64,000 nt of DNA from Actinomycetota bacterium (GCA_004348925.1 RCMX01000006.1:23339-87338); one strand, 5' to 3'. Shown: positions 42,351 to 52,265, numbered from the stretch's first letter. Notes: generated by a model from the letters alone, not told the origin. Numbers and translations are program-made.

Positions 42351-45300
42351 CTACCGCGTGTACGCGTGCTTCGCGCCACCGGTGTGGCACACGTTCGTAC
42401 AGCTTCCGTCGTCAGGTGCGTCGGGCAGGACGAATCCAACGTCGTCCCTGATGAGCCGCGCCTCGGTCGGCGAGCCGTGGCTCACATGGCACGACGCACA
42501 CCCGAACCCGTGCACGCGCACGTGCAGGCCGTGAAGCTCCGGCACGGCGCCCGCGGAGTTGTAGAAGTAGCTGCCCGTGGTGCTCGTGTCGTCCACGCTG
42601 GTGTAGTACACCGAGTACTTGTGGCACGAATAGCAGAGCATGCCGCTGTCCGAGGGGCTCACGCCAAGATACGGCTTGAGCAGGATCGGTGCCTGCGCCG
42701 AGGAGTGCGTACCGACCGGGGCGGCCGCGTCGGCGGTGCCGTGGCAATCCTTGCAGAAGAGCGTGCTCGTGTTCGTCCAGCCGCCCGTGAACGACCCGTT
42801 CTGGGCGACCGCGGAACCGGCCTGCTCGACAGCGTGGACCGACGCGTTCAGCGGGTTCACCTCGGCGGCGATATCGCGACCACCTTCGAGGTCGGTGTAC
42901 GCCGAGTGGCACTTGAGGCAGACCTCGTACTCGTTGGTCACGGGCTGAGCATCGCCGTAGGTGATCGACGTTCCGCTGCCCGTGTTGGTGATCGTCGAGC
43001 CGAAGACGCCCTTGAGCCTGCCGTAGACGAGCGGTGCGACGGAGACGGTCGAGGTCGCCTCATGCACCTCGTGACAGTCCACGCACTCGACGTGTCGGCG
43101 AGCGTACGGGGGCGTCTCGGTGGAGTCGTGCGCGGCGGGAACCGCGCTCACGGGGTGCCGGGAGTACCCGACCATGCCGAGGTCTGCGATCGCGACCGCC
43201 GGCGGCATGCCCGCGCGCTCGACGCCGCCACCCGGGAAGAACGCGCCCGTGAGCGTCGTACCGGCAACGTCGTTGTAGACGTGCACGCCGGGTCCGTGCG
43301 CCTTCGTTTCGTCGCGGTCCCACCACCCACCATCACCCGCGACGAGCTCGATGTGACCGTCGCCATCGAGGTCGCCGGCCGCAAGCGATCCGGTGCCGAA
43401 GCCGGTGCCGGTGTCGTAGCGCTGCGGGACGTCGAGTCCGGTCGCCGTCTGCTCGAAGACGTTCACGCTGGAGAGTCCGTCGGCGCCGTAGATGGCGACG
43501 GCAAGCTCATCGGACGCGATCGGGCTGTCCCACAGCACGTCGGCCACGAGCGTGTCCCATGCCCGCGCACCCACCGCAGCATCCACGCTCACATCGCCGA
43601 GCAGGGTACCGTCGGCCGCGAACACCGAGACGCTGTCGACCGGATCGCCGCTGTTCGCGATGACGATCTCCGTGCCGGCGTCCGGCCAGACATCGCCGAT
43701 GCTCGGCCCACGCGGTCCCGTCTTCGTAGCGGCGGTGTCCACGATCGTGAGGGTATCGGCAGCTGTCTCCGTGAGAAGGTTGTACTCGGGCACCGACGCG
43801 TCGGTGATGACGACGTCGGCGAACGCAGCGGTTCCGGTAAGCGCACCGGTCGCTATGCCGGTCGGGGTAGCGCCGACTGCGATCGGGCCGTCGACCGGCG
43901 CGAGCGAGCCGAAGCCGTCCCAGCGGTAGACGTAGAGGTTGCCCGCATCCGCGTCAAGCGCGAGCAGCTCGGGGAGATTGCTGGGGTCGTCGAAGATGTC
44001 GGCGACGGCCACGAACTCGGCAGTCGCTGCGATCGCTTGCACGCCAGGCCCGAAGTTCGAGGTGATCCCCTTGAGGTCGTCCTGGATCAGCACCGTCACG
44101 CGAGCGAGAGCCGGGTCGGCGACGATGACGTCGACCGTGCCGTCGCCGTCGATATCGCCGGTCGCCATCGCGCCCACACCGGCCGCCGCGCGATACTCGC
44201 GCGGGCCACGCACGGTGCGCGGCACCGTCGATGTCGCCTCGGTGCCGTAGAGCGCGATGCGCCCGAAGGCGGCGGTCGCCGCATCAGGGGAGACCGCGAC
44301 GACAAGCTCGGGGTCGGCTGCTGCGCTCGCCGGATAGCCGAGCGACTTGATGTCGGTGGCAGCAGGGCCGTCAACATCGTGGCACCGATCGCAGAGCTCG
44401 CGACCGGATGCGTCGGCCAGTTTCGGGATCGCGTTGCCGGTGCCGTCATCGCGACCCATGGACGCGTGGCAGCTCTGGCACTCGCCGACGAGCCGCGTGG
44501 CGTTCGTCGCCGGCCACTCCCCCGCAATCGTGCTCACTGCCGAGGAGACACCGTGGCCGGAGACCGCGTACGTCGCCGGGCCTGCGTACGTGCCGAGCGA
44601 GGTCGGGTGGCACCCGAAGCAGAGGCGCCGGTCGTTCGCGGGGACCGTGAATGTCGCGGTGAGCGCCGGCGAGGTGATCTCGCTTACGATGAGCGGCGCG
44701 ATCGTCGAGCCATGCGCCACGTGGCAGATCGAGCAGCGGACCTTCGTCCCGTTCGCCGGATCCGGAAGCTGCTTGTAGTGGCCGGTCTGTCGGTACACCG
44801 CAAGCCCGTCGAAGGTGTCGGCCGGACGGTCCTGGTGACAGGTGGCGCAGTACTCCTCGGCCTGGAAGACCGGGGAGCCGGAGGATGTCCGCGAGCGGAG
44901 AAGCCTCGGGAACGGCGTGTCGGTGGTCACCTTGTCGGCGCCGTGCGCGTCATGGCAGCTGCTGCACTGCTTGACCGACGGCCCGTACGGGGAGGCGACG
45001 GGCGCGAGGGTGTGTGCCGATGTCGCGTTGAACGAGGACTGCACGTCGGTGCCCGAGCCGAGCGCCTCGAAGCCGTGGCAGACGTAGCAGAGCTGCGTGT
45101 CGCCCGTGTCCGAGGGCACCGCGACTGCGAGCGCGCTTGAGGTCATCTCCCAGCTGTCAGGCGTGACCCGCCCAAAGGAACCCGGTGCCGTGTGAGCGCG
45201 GTGGCACATCGCGCAGGTGTCGGTCGTGGGTGAGGTCGCGACGTGAGGAGCAGTGGCTGCGAGAGCTGCCGGGGAAGCAAAGAAGACGCACGCGAACGCG

Positions 45301-45353
45301 AGCGCCACTGCCGCCAGAACGATGCGGCGACGATACCCCGGACCCCAGTCCAT
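42351..45353 (-). CDS. Secreted multiheme c-type cytochrome with an inserted FG-GAP/VCBS propeller
   Basis: Protein of 1000 residues with a signal peptide (basic start, hydrophobic core ending ALAAT). Eight CxxCH motifs lie in the first third (e.g. CAMCH, CYVCH, CDRCH), five more in the last quarter (CVDCH to CASCH), and a final CTNVCH is a CX3CH site, giving 14 potential hemes. Between them is a heme-free region with FG-GAP/VCBS repeats, seen as GDIDGDGTVD and GDLDGDGHIE calcium loops. The ATG at 45353 is preferred to an upstream start because it leads straight into the signal peptide. A role in electron transfer at the cell surface is inferred. Confidence 0.88.
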   Translation of the reverse strand: MDWGPGYRRRIVLAAVALAFACVFFASPAALAATAPHVATSPTTDTCAMCHRAHTAPGSFGRVTPDSWEMTSSALAVAVPSDTGDTQLCYVCHGFEALGSGTDVQSSFNATSAHTLAPVASPYGPSVKQCSSCHDAHGADKVTTDTPFPRLLRSRTSSGSPVFQAEEYCATCHQDRPADTFDGLAVYRQTGHYKQLPDPANGTKVRCSICHVAHGSTIAPLIVSEITSPALTATFTVPANDRRLCFGCHPTSLGTYAGPATYAVSGHGVSSAVSTIAGEWPATNATRLVGECQSCHASMGRDDGTGNAIPKLADASGRELCDRCHDVDGPAATDIKSLGYPASAAADPELVVAVSPDAATAAFGRIALYGTEATSTVPRTVRGPREYRAAAGVGAMATGDIDGDGTVDVIVADPALARVTVLIQDDLKGITSNFGPGVQAIAATAEFVAVADIFDDPSNLPELLALDADAGNLYVYRWDGFGSLAPVDGPIAVGATPTGIATGALTGTAAFADVVITDASVPEYNLLTETAADTLTIVDTAATKTGPRGPSIGDVWPDAGTEIVIANSGDPVDSVSVFAADGTLLGDVSVDAAVGARAWDTLVADVLWDSPIASDELAVAIYGADGLSSVNVFEQTATGLDVPQRYDTGTGFGTGSLAAGDLDGDGHIELVAGDGGWWDRDETKAHGPGVHVYNDVAGTTLTGAFFPGGGVERAGMPPAVAIADLGMVGYSRHPVSAVPAAHDSTETPPYARRHVECVDCHEVHEATSTVSVAPLVYGRLKGVFGSTITNTGSGTSITYGDAQPVTNEYEVCLKCHSAYTDLEGGRDIAAEVNPLNASVHAVEQAGSAVAQNGSFTGGWTNTSTLFCKDCHGTADAAAPVGTHSSAQAPILLKPYLGVSPSDSGMLCYSCHKYSVYYTSVDDTSTTGSYFYNSAGAVPELHGLHVRVHGFGCASCHVSHGSPTEARLIRDDVGFVLPDAPDDGSCTNVCHTGGAKHAYTR

Positions 45354-45371
45354 TACACCATCCCGGATAGT

Positions 45372-45413
45372 CGTGTGCGACGACGCGAATCTGCCGGAAA
45401 CGCGTCGCACAAC
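45372..45413 (-). promoter_or_regulatory. Leader hairpin and -10 upstream of the 14-heme cytochrome
   Basis: CGACGCG (45381-45387) pairs with CGCGTCG (45401-45407) and, across a three-base bulge, TGTG with CACA, forming a stable hairpin in the leader. A TATACT -10 lies just upstream at 45424-45429 on the minus strand. The -35 is weak. Confidence 0.4.
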
Positions 45414-45494
45414 CCCTCGCCAGAGTATACGACGAAGCCGCGACGTTCCGCACCCTCTAGCTGCGGATTTCTCCAGCCGGGCGTCGGTTCCTGC

Positions 45495-48400
45495 CTACTT
45501 GACGAGACTCTCGACCGCTGTCCGCACCGCCGTCGAGACCGCCGACACGCTACCCAGGTAGCGGACTTCTCGGATATCGGCCCTGTGGGCGCGAAGGACA
45601 CCGCCCACCGACGGCGTCAGAACGGCGCCGTTCGTCAGCAGCAGGACCGAGCCATCGAGGCCCTGCAGCACGCCGCCCGCAAGCGCATCCGGGAAGTTCG
45701 TGCCGGTCGCCAACGCAGGCGTACGCCACGTCAGCCCCGCGTCCGAGACGCCGTAGTCGGCGATTGCGATGCCGGTGCCGTAGCGATCGCTGCCCTGGAG
45801 TCGGCTGACGGCGCCGGGAAACGCCGCTCTGAGCTGGTCTTCGACGACTCTCGGCACCGCCGATTCGCTGCCGAGGATGATGACCTTCGATCCTCGCGCC
45901 TTCATCGTGGCGAGCGTGGCGTCCGAGATACCGGTCGGTGCCGTCAGGTAGAGCGGCCAGCCGTTCGCCGCCGAGAGCGGCGATGCCGCGAGCGCGTCGG
46001 GGAAGTTGAGTCCGGTCGCCACGAACATGGTGCCGTCGTAGGCGCCGCTCAACAGATCGGTCGTCCTCACGGCGATCGCATTCGCGGTCGCATAGCGATT
46101 CGGCCCCTGCACCCGCTCCGCCCTCACGCCCGGAATGGCAGCGACCGCATCGAAGACGTTCCTCGAGACAGCCGACTCGCTGCCGAGCACATACGCCTTG
46201 GTAGCACCGAGCCGCACGATCTCGTCCCGTACCGTCGCGGGAAGCGTCTTGGGGTCGGTCAGCAGGATCGGGCCGCCGACGGCGCCCGCGAGAGCCGCGC
46301 CGCCAAGCGCATCCGGCCAGTTCGCGCCGGTCGCGATGACCACCGCGGGCGCACCAGCCGGGAATGCCAGCTGTGACGCGGCGGCGGCCGTCGCGTAGCG
46401 GTTGGAACCCTCCACCGGCACGTACTGCGTGTCGGGGCGCACGATAGTGACGTCCACGGTCTTGGTCGCCTCTCGGTTACCGGCGCCATCTGTGGCCGAG
46501 TAGGTGACCGTGTAGGTCGCCACGCCGCTCAGGGGCACGGCCACGGGCTGCGTGCTGCCGGAACCGGCCGGCGTACCGTTGATCGCCCACTCGATGCGCG
46601 CGACGCCGGAAAGCGCGTCGGTCGCCGAGATGGTGACCGTCGCATCCTCGCCCACCTGTGGAGAGACACTCGCCGTCGACACCGGTTTGGTGCTGTCGAT
46701 CCGGATGGCAAGCGTCTGCTCGGCGGACCAGTTGCCGACCGTGTCGACGGCACGGATCCGGAAGGTGTGGACGCCGTCGGTGAGCGAACTCAGCGACGTG
46801 CTGGTGGCCGTTACCGGTGATGCGGTGGAAAGCGCCGAGTCAAGCGCGAATGCGTAGCCAGCCACGCCGCTCGGGTCGCTCGCGCTCCAGGAGACCGTGG
46901 AGCCGGTGTCCTTGTACCACATCATAGGGTTGACCTGCGGCGATGCGCCCAGTGCCGAGAAGACCGGCGGGTCGACATCGACCGGCGGCGAGGTGATCGT
47001 GAACGTCGCGGTCTGCGTGGCCTCCTTGTTGCCGGCGCTGTCGGTCGACGCATACCGCAGGGTGTGCGCACCGTCGCCCACGATGACGACGTGCGTTCCG
47101 GTCTGAACGGCGCCGTCGTTATCGGTCCACTCGGTCTTCGCCACGCCCGAGAGCGCGTCTGTCGGCGTGAGCGTTACGTCGGCGGTGCCGGTCTCGTAGA
47201 GCGAGACGTGCGAGTCGGTCGTGGACGGCGGCGTGAGGTCCACGCGCACCGTGCGGTGCAGTGGCGTGGCGCTCCAGTTGCCGAGCGAATCGAGCGCGAT
47301 CACGTGGAAGTAGCTCACGCCTTCGGGCACGGTCACGCTGGTGGTGGTCGCGGAGCCGAGGCTGCTCGACGCGGGACGCGTGGTGGGCGACGTGTCGCGG
47401 ACGTAGGAGTACCCGGAGACGCCCGCCGTATCGGTGGCGCTCCACGAGAACGTCGCCGAAGCGCTCTTGTACCAGCTCGCCTCGTCCGGATGCGTTGCCG
47501 AGGTAAGCGACGTCATCGTCGGGCCGGTCGTGTCCGGTATCGGCATGCGCCAGGTGGTGCCATCGGTCGTGACCACGATGGTCCCGAACTTGCCCACGGC
47601 GATGCCCCGTGTGCCGGAGAGCGCTATCGCGGCGAGGTCCTGGCTTGTGGGACTCGTGCCGAGCGACCACGAGGAGCCTCCGTCGGTAGTGCGCAGTAGT
47701 CTGCCGGTAGCGCCAGCGGCCCAACCGGCGGTGCTGCTGGTCATGTCGACACCGTTGATGGAGGAGGAGACCGGCGAGGTGCCCTCAGACCAGGCGGTGC
47801 CGCCGTTCGTAGTGCGGAAGACGCGGCCGACGGAGCTGACGATCACGCCGTTCGTGGTGCTCCCGAACGCAACGCCGGTGAGGCGGAGCGCGACCGGAAA
47901 GGCCTGACGACTCCAGCTGGTGCCGCCGTTGGCAGTCGCGTAGACCGTGGAGGTATCCTCGTTGGGGTACATGTCGTCCCCGACAACCCAGCCCCTGGTG
48001 GAATCGAAGAAGTCCATGCCGAGGAATTCGCCGTCGCCGACAGGGTACGTGTTGCCAAGACCGTCATCGAAGATGTGCAACTCGGGGGCGAGCACCGGTG
48101 AGCCGCCCCAGAAGACGGCGTTGAAGAACTCTGTGCGCCACACCTGCTCGGATATCTGGAGGCCGTCATTCGGCTTCGTGCCACCGTACAAGAGCGCCCC
48201 ATCAGCCGAACCCGGCAGAACCTCGACTCCGCTCAGGCCGATTGGATCCGCCGGATTCTTGTCCTGAGTGATATCCCCGTTCTTCAACGCCCACGTGGCG
48301 CCGCCGTCGCTCGTCCCGACGACCTTGCGGTTGTACGTCACCGCCACGCCGTTGTTCGCGTCCCAGAACGCGATGCCGCGGAAGTCATCCGTCACCGCGA

Positions 48401-48662
48401 GGTCCGCGTCGACGAGCTTGACCCAGTTGTCGCCGCCGTCGGTGGTCTTGATGATCGTGCCGCTGGCACCGGCGGCGTACGCAACCGTGTCGCTCACCAT
48501 CGTCACGCACTTGAGGTCCGCGGTCGTGACCGCAGCGGGGGTGAGCGCCGTAGGCGCGATCGTCGGTGCAGGCTCGGGAGCCGCCACGACAGGCAGCGGC
48601 ATCGCGAAGGCGAGTGCCACCACAAGCATCGCCGCGATGCGGCGTCTCATCATCTTCATCAC
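45495..48662 (-). CDS. Cell-wall-anchored protein: Ycf48/BNR propeller, Ig-like repeats and three CWB2 repeats
   Basis: Secreted protein of 1055 residues. A signal peptide (about 1-28) is followed by a photosynthesis-stability-factor/BNR-like propeller (about 45-380; repeated TTDGGDNW, TSDGGATW, TANGGTSW), three Ig-like OmpL47-type repeats (about 390-725) and three C-terminal cell-wall-binding type 2 repeats (about 740-1055; EGSNRYATA, GPNRYATAN, GSDRYGTG). CWB2 modules bind wall glycopolymers in Gram-positive bacteria, so the propeller is displayed outside the wall. It lies between cytochrome and NHL genes. Ligand unknown. Confidence 0.88.
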   Translation of the reverse strand: MMKMMRRRIAAMLVVALAFAMPLPVVAAPEPAPTIAPTALTPAAVTTADLKCVTMVSDTVAYAAGASGTIIKTTDGGDNWVKLVDADLAVTDDFRGIAFWDANNGVAVTYNRKVVGTSDGGATWALKNGDITQDKNPADPIGLSGVEVLPGSADGALLYGGTKPNDGLQISEQVWRTEFFNAVFWGGSPVLAPELHIFDDGLGNTYPVGDGEFLGMDFFDSTRGWVVGDDMYPNEDTSTVYATANGGTSWSRQAFPVALRLTGVAFGSTTNGVIVSSVGRVFRTTNGGTAWSEGTSPVSSSINGVDMTSSTAGWAAGATGRLLRTTDGGSSWSLGTSPTSQDLAAIALSGTRGIAVGKFGTIVVTTDGTTWRMPIPDTTGPTMTSLTSATHPDEASWYKSASATFSWSATDTAGVSGYSYVRDTSPTTRPASSSLGSATTTSVTVPEGVSYFHVIALDSLGNWSATPLHRTVRVDLTPPSTTDSHVSLYETGTADVTLTPTDALSGVAKTEWTDNDGAVQTGTHVVIVGDGAHTLRYASTDSAGNKEATQTATFTITSPPVDVDPPVFSALGASPQVNPMMWYKDTGSTVSWSASDPSGVAGYAFALDSALSTASPVTATSTSLSSLTDGVHTFRIRAVDTVGNWSAEQTLAIRIDSTKPVSTASVSPQVGEDATVTISATDALSGVARIEWAINGTPAGSGSTQPVAVPLSGVATYTVTYSATDGAGNREATKTVDVTIVRPDTQYVPVEGSNRYATAAAASQLAFPAGAPAVVIATGANWPDALGGAALAGAVGGPILLTDPKTLPATVRDEIVRLGATKAYVLGSESAVSRNVFDAVAAIPGVRAERVQGPNRYATANAIAVRTTDLLSGAYDGTMFVATGLNFPDALAASPLSAANGWPLYLTAPTGISDATLATMKARGSKVIILGSESAVPRVVEDQLRAAFPGAVSRLQGSDRYGTGIAIADYGVSDAGLTWRTPALATGTNFPDALAGGVLQGLDGSVLLLTNGAVLTPSVGGVLRAHRADIREVRYLGSVSAVSTAVRTAVESLVK

Positions 48663-48754
48663 ACCACGTCCTCAAGGCGTTGCCGGTCGCCACACGGGCA
48701 GGCGGGTGTTGCTTGTAACAGTCGTCACAGTCTAGCAGGAGCCATGCCAGGGCG

Positions 48755-49954
48755 TTAGGACGGCACCTGTGCCCGGGGACGCCACAATGCCGCCCCGATG
48801 AGCCCGACGCCGAGCAGCCCAAGCAGCATGGCAGCGATCACGTACGGCACCCGACCGCTCGCATCGCTCTCGCCTGCAACGCCGCCGAAGACGCCCTTCT
48901 CGGCATCTACCCACGTCCAGACCTGGATGCGCCGATTCCCGGTGTCGGCGACGTAGAGACGCTCGCCATCTGCCGACGCCGCGATGTCGTTCGGGAACGA
49001 GAGCTGCCCCGCGGCCACGCCCGGGCCCCCGAACCTGCCGAGCACACCACCCGACAAATCCCAGACAGCGATGTCTTGCGCGAGCGCGTCCGCCACCACG
49101 ACGAAGCTGCTTGTCTCGGCCGAGGCGGGCAGGAACGCCATGCCGCGGGCGAGGGCATCCACATCGAGCACGCGCCGGAACCCGCCGTCGCGCCCGAAGA
49201 CGACAATGCGGCGGTTGTTGCTGTCCGAGACCCAGACTTCCTCGGCGCTGAGCGCGACGCCGTTGGGATAGTCGAGCACGACGGCGACGCCGGTGGCTTC
49301 CTCGGCAGCACGCGCCCCGCCGAGCTCGCGGAGGATCGTGCCGTCGGGGGCGAGTTCGAGCACACGGTGCCGCGCGAGCACGTCGGATACCCACAGCGCG
49401 CCATCCTCGGCCACGTCGATGCCGAGCGGCGCCCAGGCGGTCGCCTCGGCGCTCTGCGATTCCTCGGACGACGGTGTCGGCGTGATTGTGCCGATGAGTG
49501 AGCCGTCGGTGTCGTCGAACGCGAATACCGTGCGCTTCTCGCGGTCGGTCACATAGAGCACCCCGCGCTTGTCGTCGCGGGCCGCGTACACGGGAACGCC
49601 AAGCGTGCCACTGCCGATAACCGAGCGCTCGCCGCCGCGATCATCGAAGACACGCACGGCTTTCGCCTGAGAATCCACGACGTACACCCGGCCCGGAGCG
49701 GCGATGACGCTCACCGGCCGTTCGAGCGGCGTGGCTCCCTCGGCGGGGAACGCGAAGGAGTACTGCGGCCGTTTGCCGAGCGCCGCGCCGATGTCACCGA
49801 CGGAGGGCACGGGCGTGGTCGGCGCGGGCATGAGGGCAAGCGTCACGCCCGCAGCGACAAGAAGCGCGATGCCGCCACCAAGCAGCCAGCGCATGCGTCG
49901 CTCGGCAGCCGAAAGGCCGCGAGGGCGCCGTCTGCTCGCCGAAGCGCGATCCAC
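48755..49954 (-). CDS. Membrane-anchored NHL-repeat propeller protein
   Basis: Protein of 399 residues with an N-terminal transmembrane helix (WLLGGGIALLVAAGVTLALM), a six-bladed NHL-type propeller (repeats such as YPNGVALSAEEVWVSDSNNR and SFPNDIAASADGERLYVADT), and a C-terminal helix (VIAAMLLGLLGVGLIGAALW). The layout and the SDSNNRRI-VFG blades match the NHL protein at 58453-59967. The start is uncertain: GTG 49954 avoids overlap with the upstream gene, while TTG 49972 would overlap it by 11 bases. The propeller probably binds protein outside the membrane. Confidence 0.75.
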   Translation of the reverse strand: MDRASASRRRPRGLSAAERRMRWLLGGGIALLVAAGVTLALMPAPTTPVPSVGDIGAALGKRPQYSFAFPAEGATPLERPVSVIAAPGRVYVVDSQAKAVRVFDDRGGERSVIGSGTLGVPVYAARDDKRGVLYVTDREKRTVFAFDDTDGSLIGTITPTPSSEESQSAEATAWAPLGIDVAEDGALWVSDVLARHRVLELAPDGTILRELGGARAAEEATGVAVVLDYPNGVALSAEEVWVSDSNNRRIVVFGRDGGFRRVLDVDALARGMAFLPASAETSSFVVVADALAQDIAVWDLSGGVLGRFGGPGVAAGQLSFPNDIAASADGERLYVADTGNRRIQVWTWVDAEKGVFGGVAGESDASGRVPYVIAAMLLGLLGVGLIGAALWRPRAQVPS

Positions 49955-49961
49955 CGCTCGC

Positions 49962-50786
49962 CTATCCGGCAAGCGCGGCAGCGACCTTCATGGCCGCGTC
50001 CTTAAGGTCCGCAGCTTTACCGGTCTTGGCGTGCAGCTCCACCGAGACCACGACCGGACCGTCGATGAAGATCACGACCGCGAATGAGTCGCGAATGCCG
50101 AAGTAGCCGGACTTCGTGCCGACCTTGACCGCGGCGCCAGACGTGGGATACGACTGCTTGAGCGTGTCGAGCGTCGCCTGCGCGCCCTTGGCATCCACGG
50201 TCTGCTCGGCGAAGATCACGAGCTGATCGGCGTTGCCGGATGTGGGGATGTAGTTGCGCGTGATCGACGCGGGATCCGCGATGATCCCCTGCGCCGAGTA
50301 ACCGGCGATCGTGTCGGGCACGTACTTCACCAGGTTCGAGACTGCGTCGGTCGGCTCATCGGGCGTGGGCGTGGTGGTGCTGCCGGTGCTTCCGCCGGTG
50401 GTATCCGGTGTGGGCTTCTTGCCGCCGTTGATCTCGTTGAGCTGCGACGAAGCGTTCTTGTAGCCCGGATTGAGCGCGAGCACCGCCTTGAGCTTGTCGG
50501 CCGCGGTCTTGAGATCGCCTGCCGCGAGGGCCTTCTGCGCCTCATCGTAGAGGCTGCCGACGTTCTGGTGATCGGGGCACGTGATGATGCGGGTCGTCAC
50601 CGAGTACTTGGCGACGTCCTTCTCGGGCACCTTCATGTCGGTCGTCTTGTCCTCGACGACCTCCCCGGCGGTGCAAAGCACGATCTCGCCGGTCTTCACG
50701 GTGACGGTGCGCTGCTTGCAGCCGGCGGTGCCCAGCAGGGATGTGACAAGGATGACGGCGAGGAACGCCGATGCGAGTCGCTTCAC
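49962..50786 (-). CDS. Secreted or lipoprotein-like protein of unknown function
   Basis: Protein of 274 residues with a signal sequence ending SLLGTAGCKQ. The cysteine could be lipidated, although Thr at -3 is a weak lipobox. After a short domain holding two further cysteines comes a TPR-like helical pair (YDEAQKALAAGDLKTAADKL, near 85-120), a Thr/Pro linker (about 128-145), and a C-terminal domain of about 120 residues with no recognised family. GTG 50786 is the start. It abuts the NHL gene, suggesting a joint role. Confidence 0.65.
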   Translation of the reverse strand: MKRLASAFLAVILVTSLLGTAGCKQRTVTVKTGEIVLCTAGEVVEDKTTDMKVPEKDVAKYSVTTRIITCPDHQNVGSLYDEAQKALAAGDLKTAADKLKAVLALNPGYKNASSQLNEINGGKKPTPDTTGGSTGSTTTPTPDEPTDAVSNLVKYVPDTIAGYSAQGIIADPASITRNYIPTSGNADQLVIFAEQTVDAKGAQATLDTLKQSYPTSGAAVKVGTKSGYFGIRDSFAVVIFIDGPVVVSVELHAKTGKAADLKDAAMKVAAALAG

Positions 50787-50792
50787 GGACGA

Positions 50793-52265
50793 TCACCTCT
50801 CGATGTGGGACGTGGTGCCGTTTCCCGGCGCCGAACGACATACCAACAGTAACGCGAGCGCGACGACGACGCCACCGAGCGCCACAAGCGTGACGGGGAT
50901 CGGGAGCGGTCGGAACGCGATCGCGGCGAATTCGCTGCCAAAGTCGACCTGCACCTCCGAGGGGATGAAGGTCGTGAACGTACGAAGCGGCGTGTTCCAC
51001 ACGAACGGCCATGCGAACGCGGCCGCGAGAAGCGCCAGGATGTGCGTCAGCCTCAGCTGGCGCGACAACGCGATTCCGAGCACCGCTACCGCGAGAGCAA
51101 GGACCGCCCACGGGCCGACGACTTCGACGCCGCGAAGGACGAACGACGCTTCAAACGCGGCTCCGCTGGTGCGCAGCCCCTTCGCGGTGCCTTCAAGCGC
51201 AGGAAACGCGAGCCCTGCAGCCGCGACGACCGAAGCGAGCGCCCCGACGGCAAGCGCCGCGCGGCACCACCTGGACTGCGGTGATGTCTCCGGCGAGGGT
51301 TCTCTCGGCCAGATGAGCAGCGCGGCGGCAAGCGCGATGATCGCCCCCGCTGATGCAGGGCCGAGCAGGATCGGCTGCGGACCGAATGCACCCGTCGCCT
51401 GTTCGACGAGCGTGAGCGCGGTAAGCGCGACCGCCGGCAGCACCATCGCTGCGGCTACGGCGCGCGGACCGACCGAGCGTAGCGCGAGCAACGCGGCAGC
51501 GGTGGCAGCCGTGCACGCGACGGCATAGAGCCAGAACCCGCCGTGCTCGAGTGCAGCCGGGACGTCCGCGGTTCCCCATCGCGCGACGAGCGTCATCGCG
51601 GCCGCAAGCACACCGCCGACCGCAGCCGGAACCGCTGCAGCGTCAAGATCGCCTCTGTCGCGTGCCCGACCGAGATGCCACCACAGCACGGCCCATGCGA
51701 CGCCGGCCCCGAGCATCCAGAGTTCCTCGGGCACGAAGCGTACGAACGGCGAGAAGGAGCTTGGACGCTCCCAGTTGCCGACGACACCCACGATGCCGGC
51801 CAGACCGAGCAACGCGCCAGCAATCGGAACGACCTCCAATCGGCGCCGGCCGAGCGTGAAGAGCACGAGGATTGCGGCCCACGCGGCGGTCGTGAGGAAG
51901 AGGATCTCACTGCCCGCCGGTGCATCGGAGTAGCGGTGCACGAGGACTGCGTACGGCGCGCCGAAGAGTCCCAGCGCACCGAGAACGAGCGAGAAGAGCG
52001 GCTCTGAGGCGGCGCGAAGCCGAATGCGGCGGACGTCACCGCTCACGAGCAGGATGCCGATCGCTGAGGCGATGGCGGATGCCGAGGCGAGCGCCTCGGC
52101 AGAGAGCGTACGACGAGCTTCGATGCCGACCGCGAAGCCGCCTGCCGAGGCGAGCGCCAGGACGGCCGCGGCAATCGCCGCCGCCGTCCTGACCCGCCGC
52201 GAAGAGGAAGGGCCGGGGATGTCCCGACCCTTCCCTTCGCGTTTGACGTTGATCTTCGACGTCAT
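50793..52265 (-). CDS. Polytopic membrane protein, EamA/DMT-like, unknown function
   Basis: Protein of 490 residues with about 14 hydrophobic helices. The first half resembles drug/metabolite transporters (VLGALGLFGAPYAVLVHRY, FLTTAAWAAILVLFTLGRRR, GLAGIVGVV), and the second half is a further set of helices without clear family marks. It follows the hexaheme cytochrome gene by eight bases, so it probably belongs to the formate dehydrogenase operon. A transporter or a membrane quinone/cytochrome partner are both possible; there are no heme or quinone motifs to decide. The ATG at 52265 has a weak ribosome site. Confidence 0.6.
   Translation of the reverse strand: MTSKINVKREGKGRDIPGPSSSRRVRTAAAIAAAVLALASAGGFAVGIEARRTLSAEALASASAIASAIGILLVSGDVRRIRLRAASEPLFSLVLGALGLFGAPYAVLVHRYSDAPAGSEILFLTTAAWAAILVLFTLGRRRLEVVPIAGALLGLAGIVGVVGNWERPSSFSPFVRFVPEELWMLGAGVAWAVLWWHLGRARDRGDLDAAAVPAAVGGVLAAAMTLVARWGTADVPAALEHGGFWLYAVACTAATAAALLALRSVGPRAVAAAMVLPAVALTALTLVEQATGAFGPQPILLGPASAGAIIALAAALLIWPREPSPETSPQSRWCRAALAVGALASVVAAAGLAFPALEGTAKGLRTSGAAFEASFVLRGVEVVGPWAVLALAVAVLGIALSRQLRLTHILALLAAAFAWPFVWNTPLRTFTTFIPSEVQVDFGSEFAAIAFRPLPIPVTLVALGGVVVALALLLVCRSAPGNGTTSHIER

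Noticed and set aside
42339-45140. Long plus-strand frame of 933 codons
   Set aside because: It is the antisense of the multiheme cytochrome. The minus frame has a signal peptide and 14 heme motifs; the plus frame is Arg/Val/Asp-rich with no domain.
45495-48662. Photosystem assembly factor call for the Ycf48-like protein
   Set aside because: Only the propeller fold is shared. The signal peptide, Ig-like and CWB2 modules point to a surface protein, and no photosynthesis genes occur.
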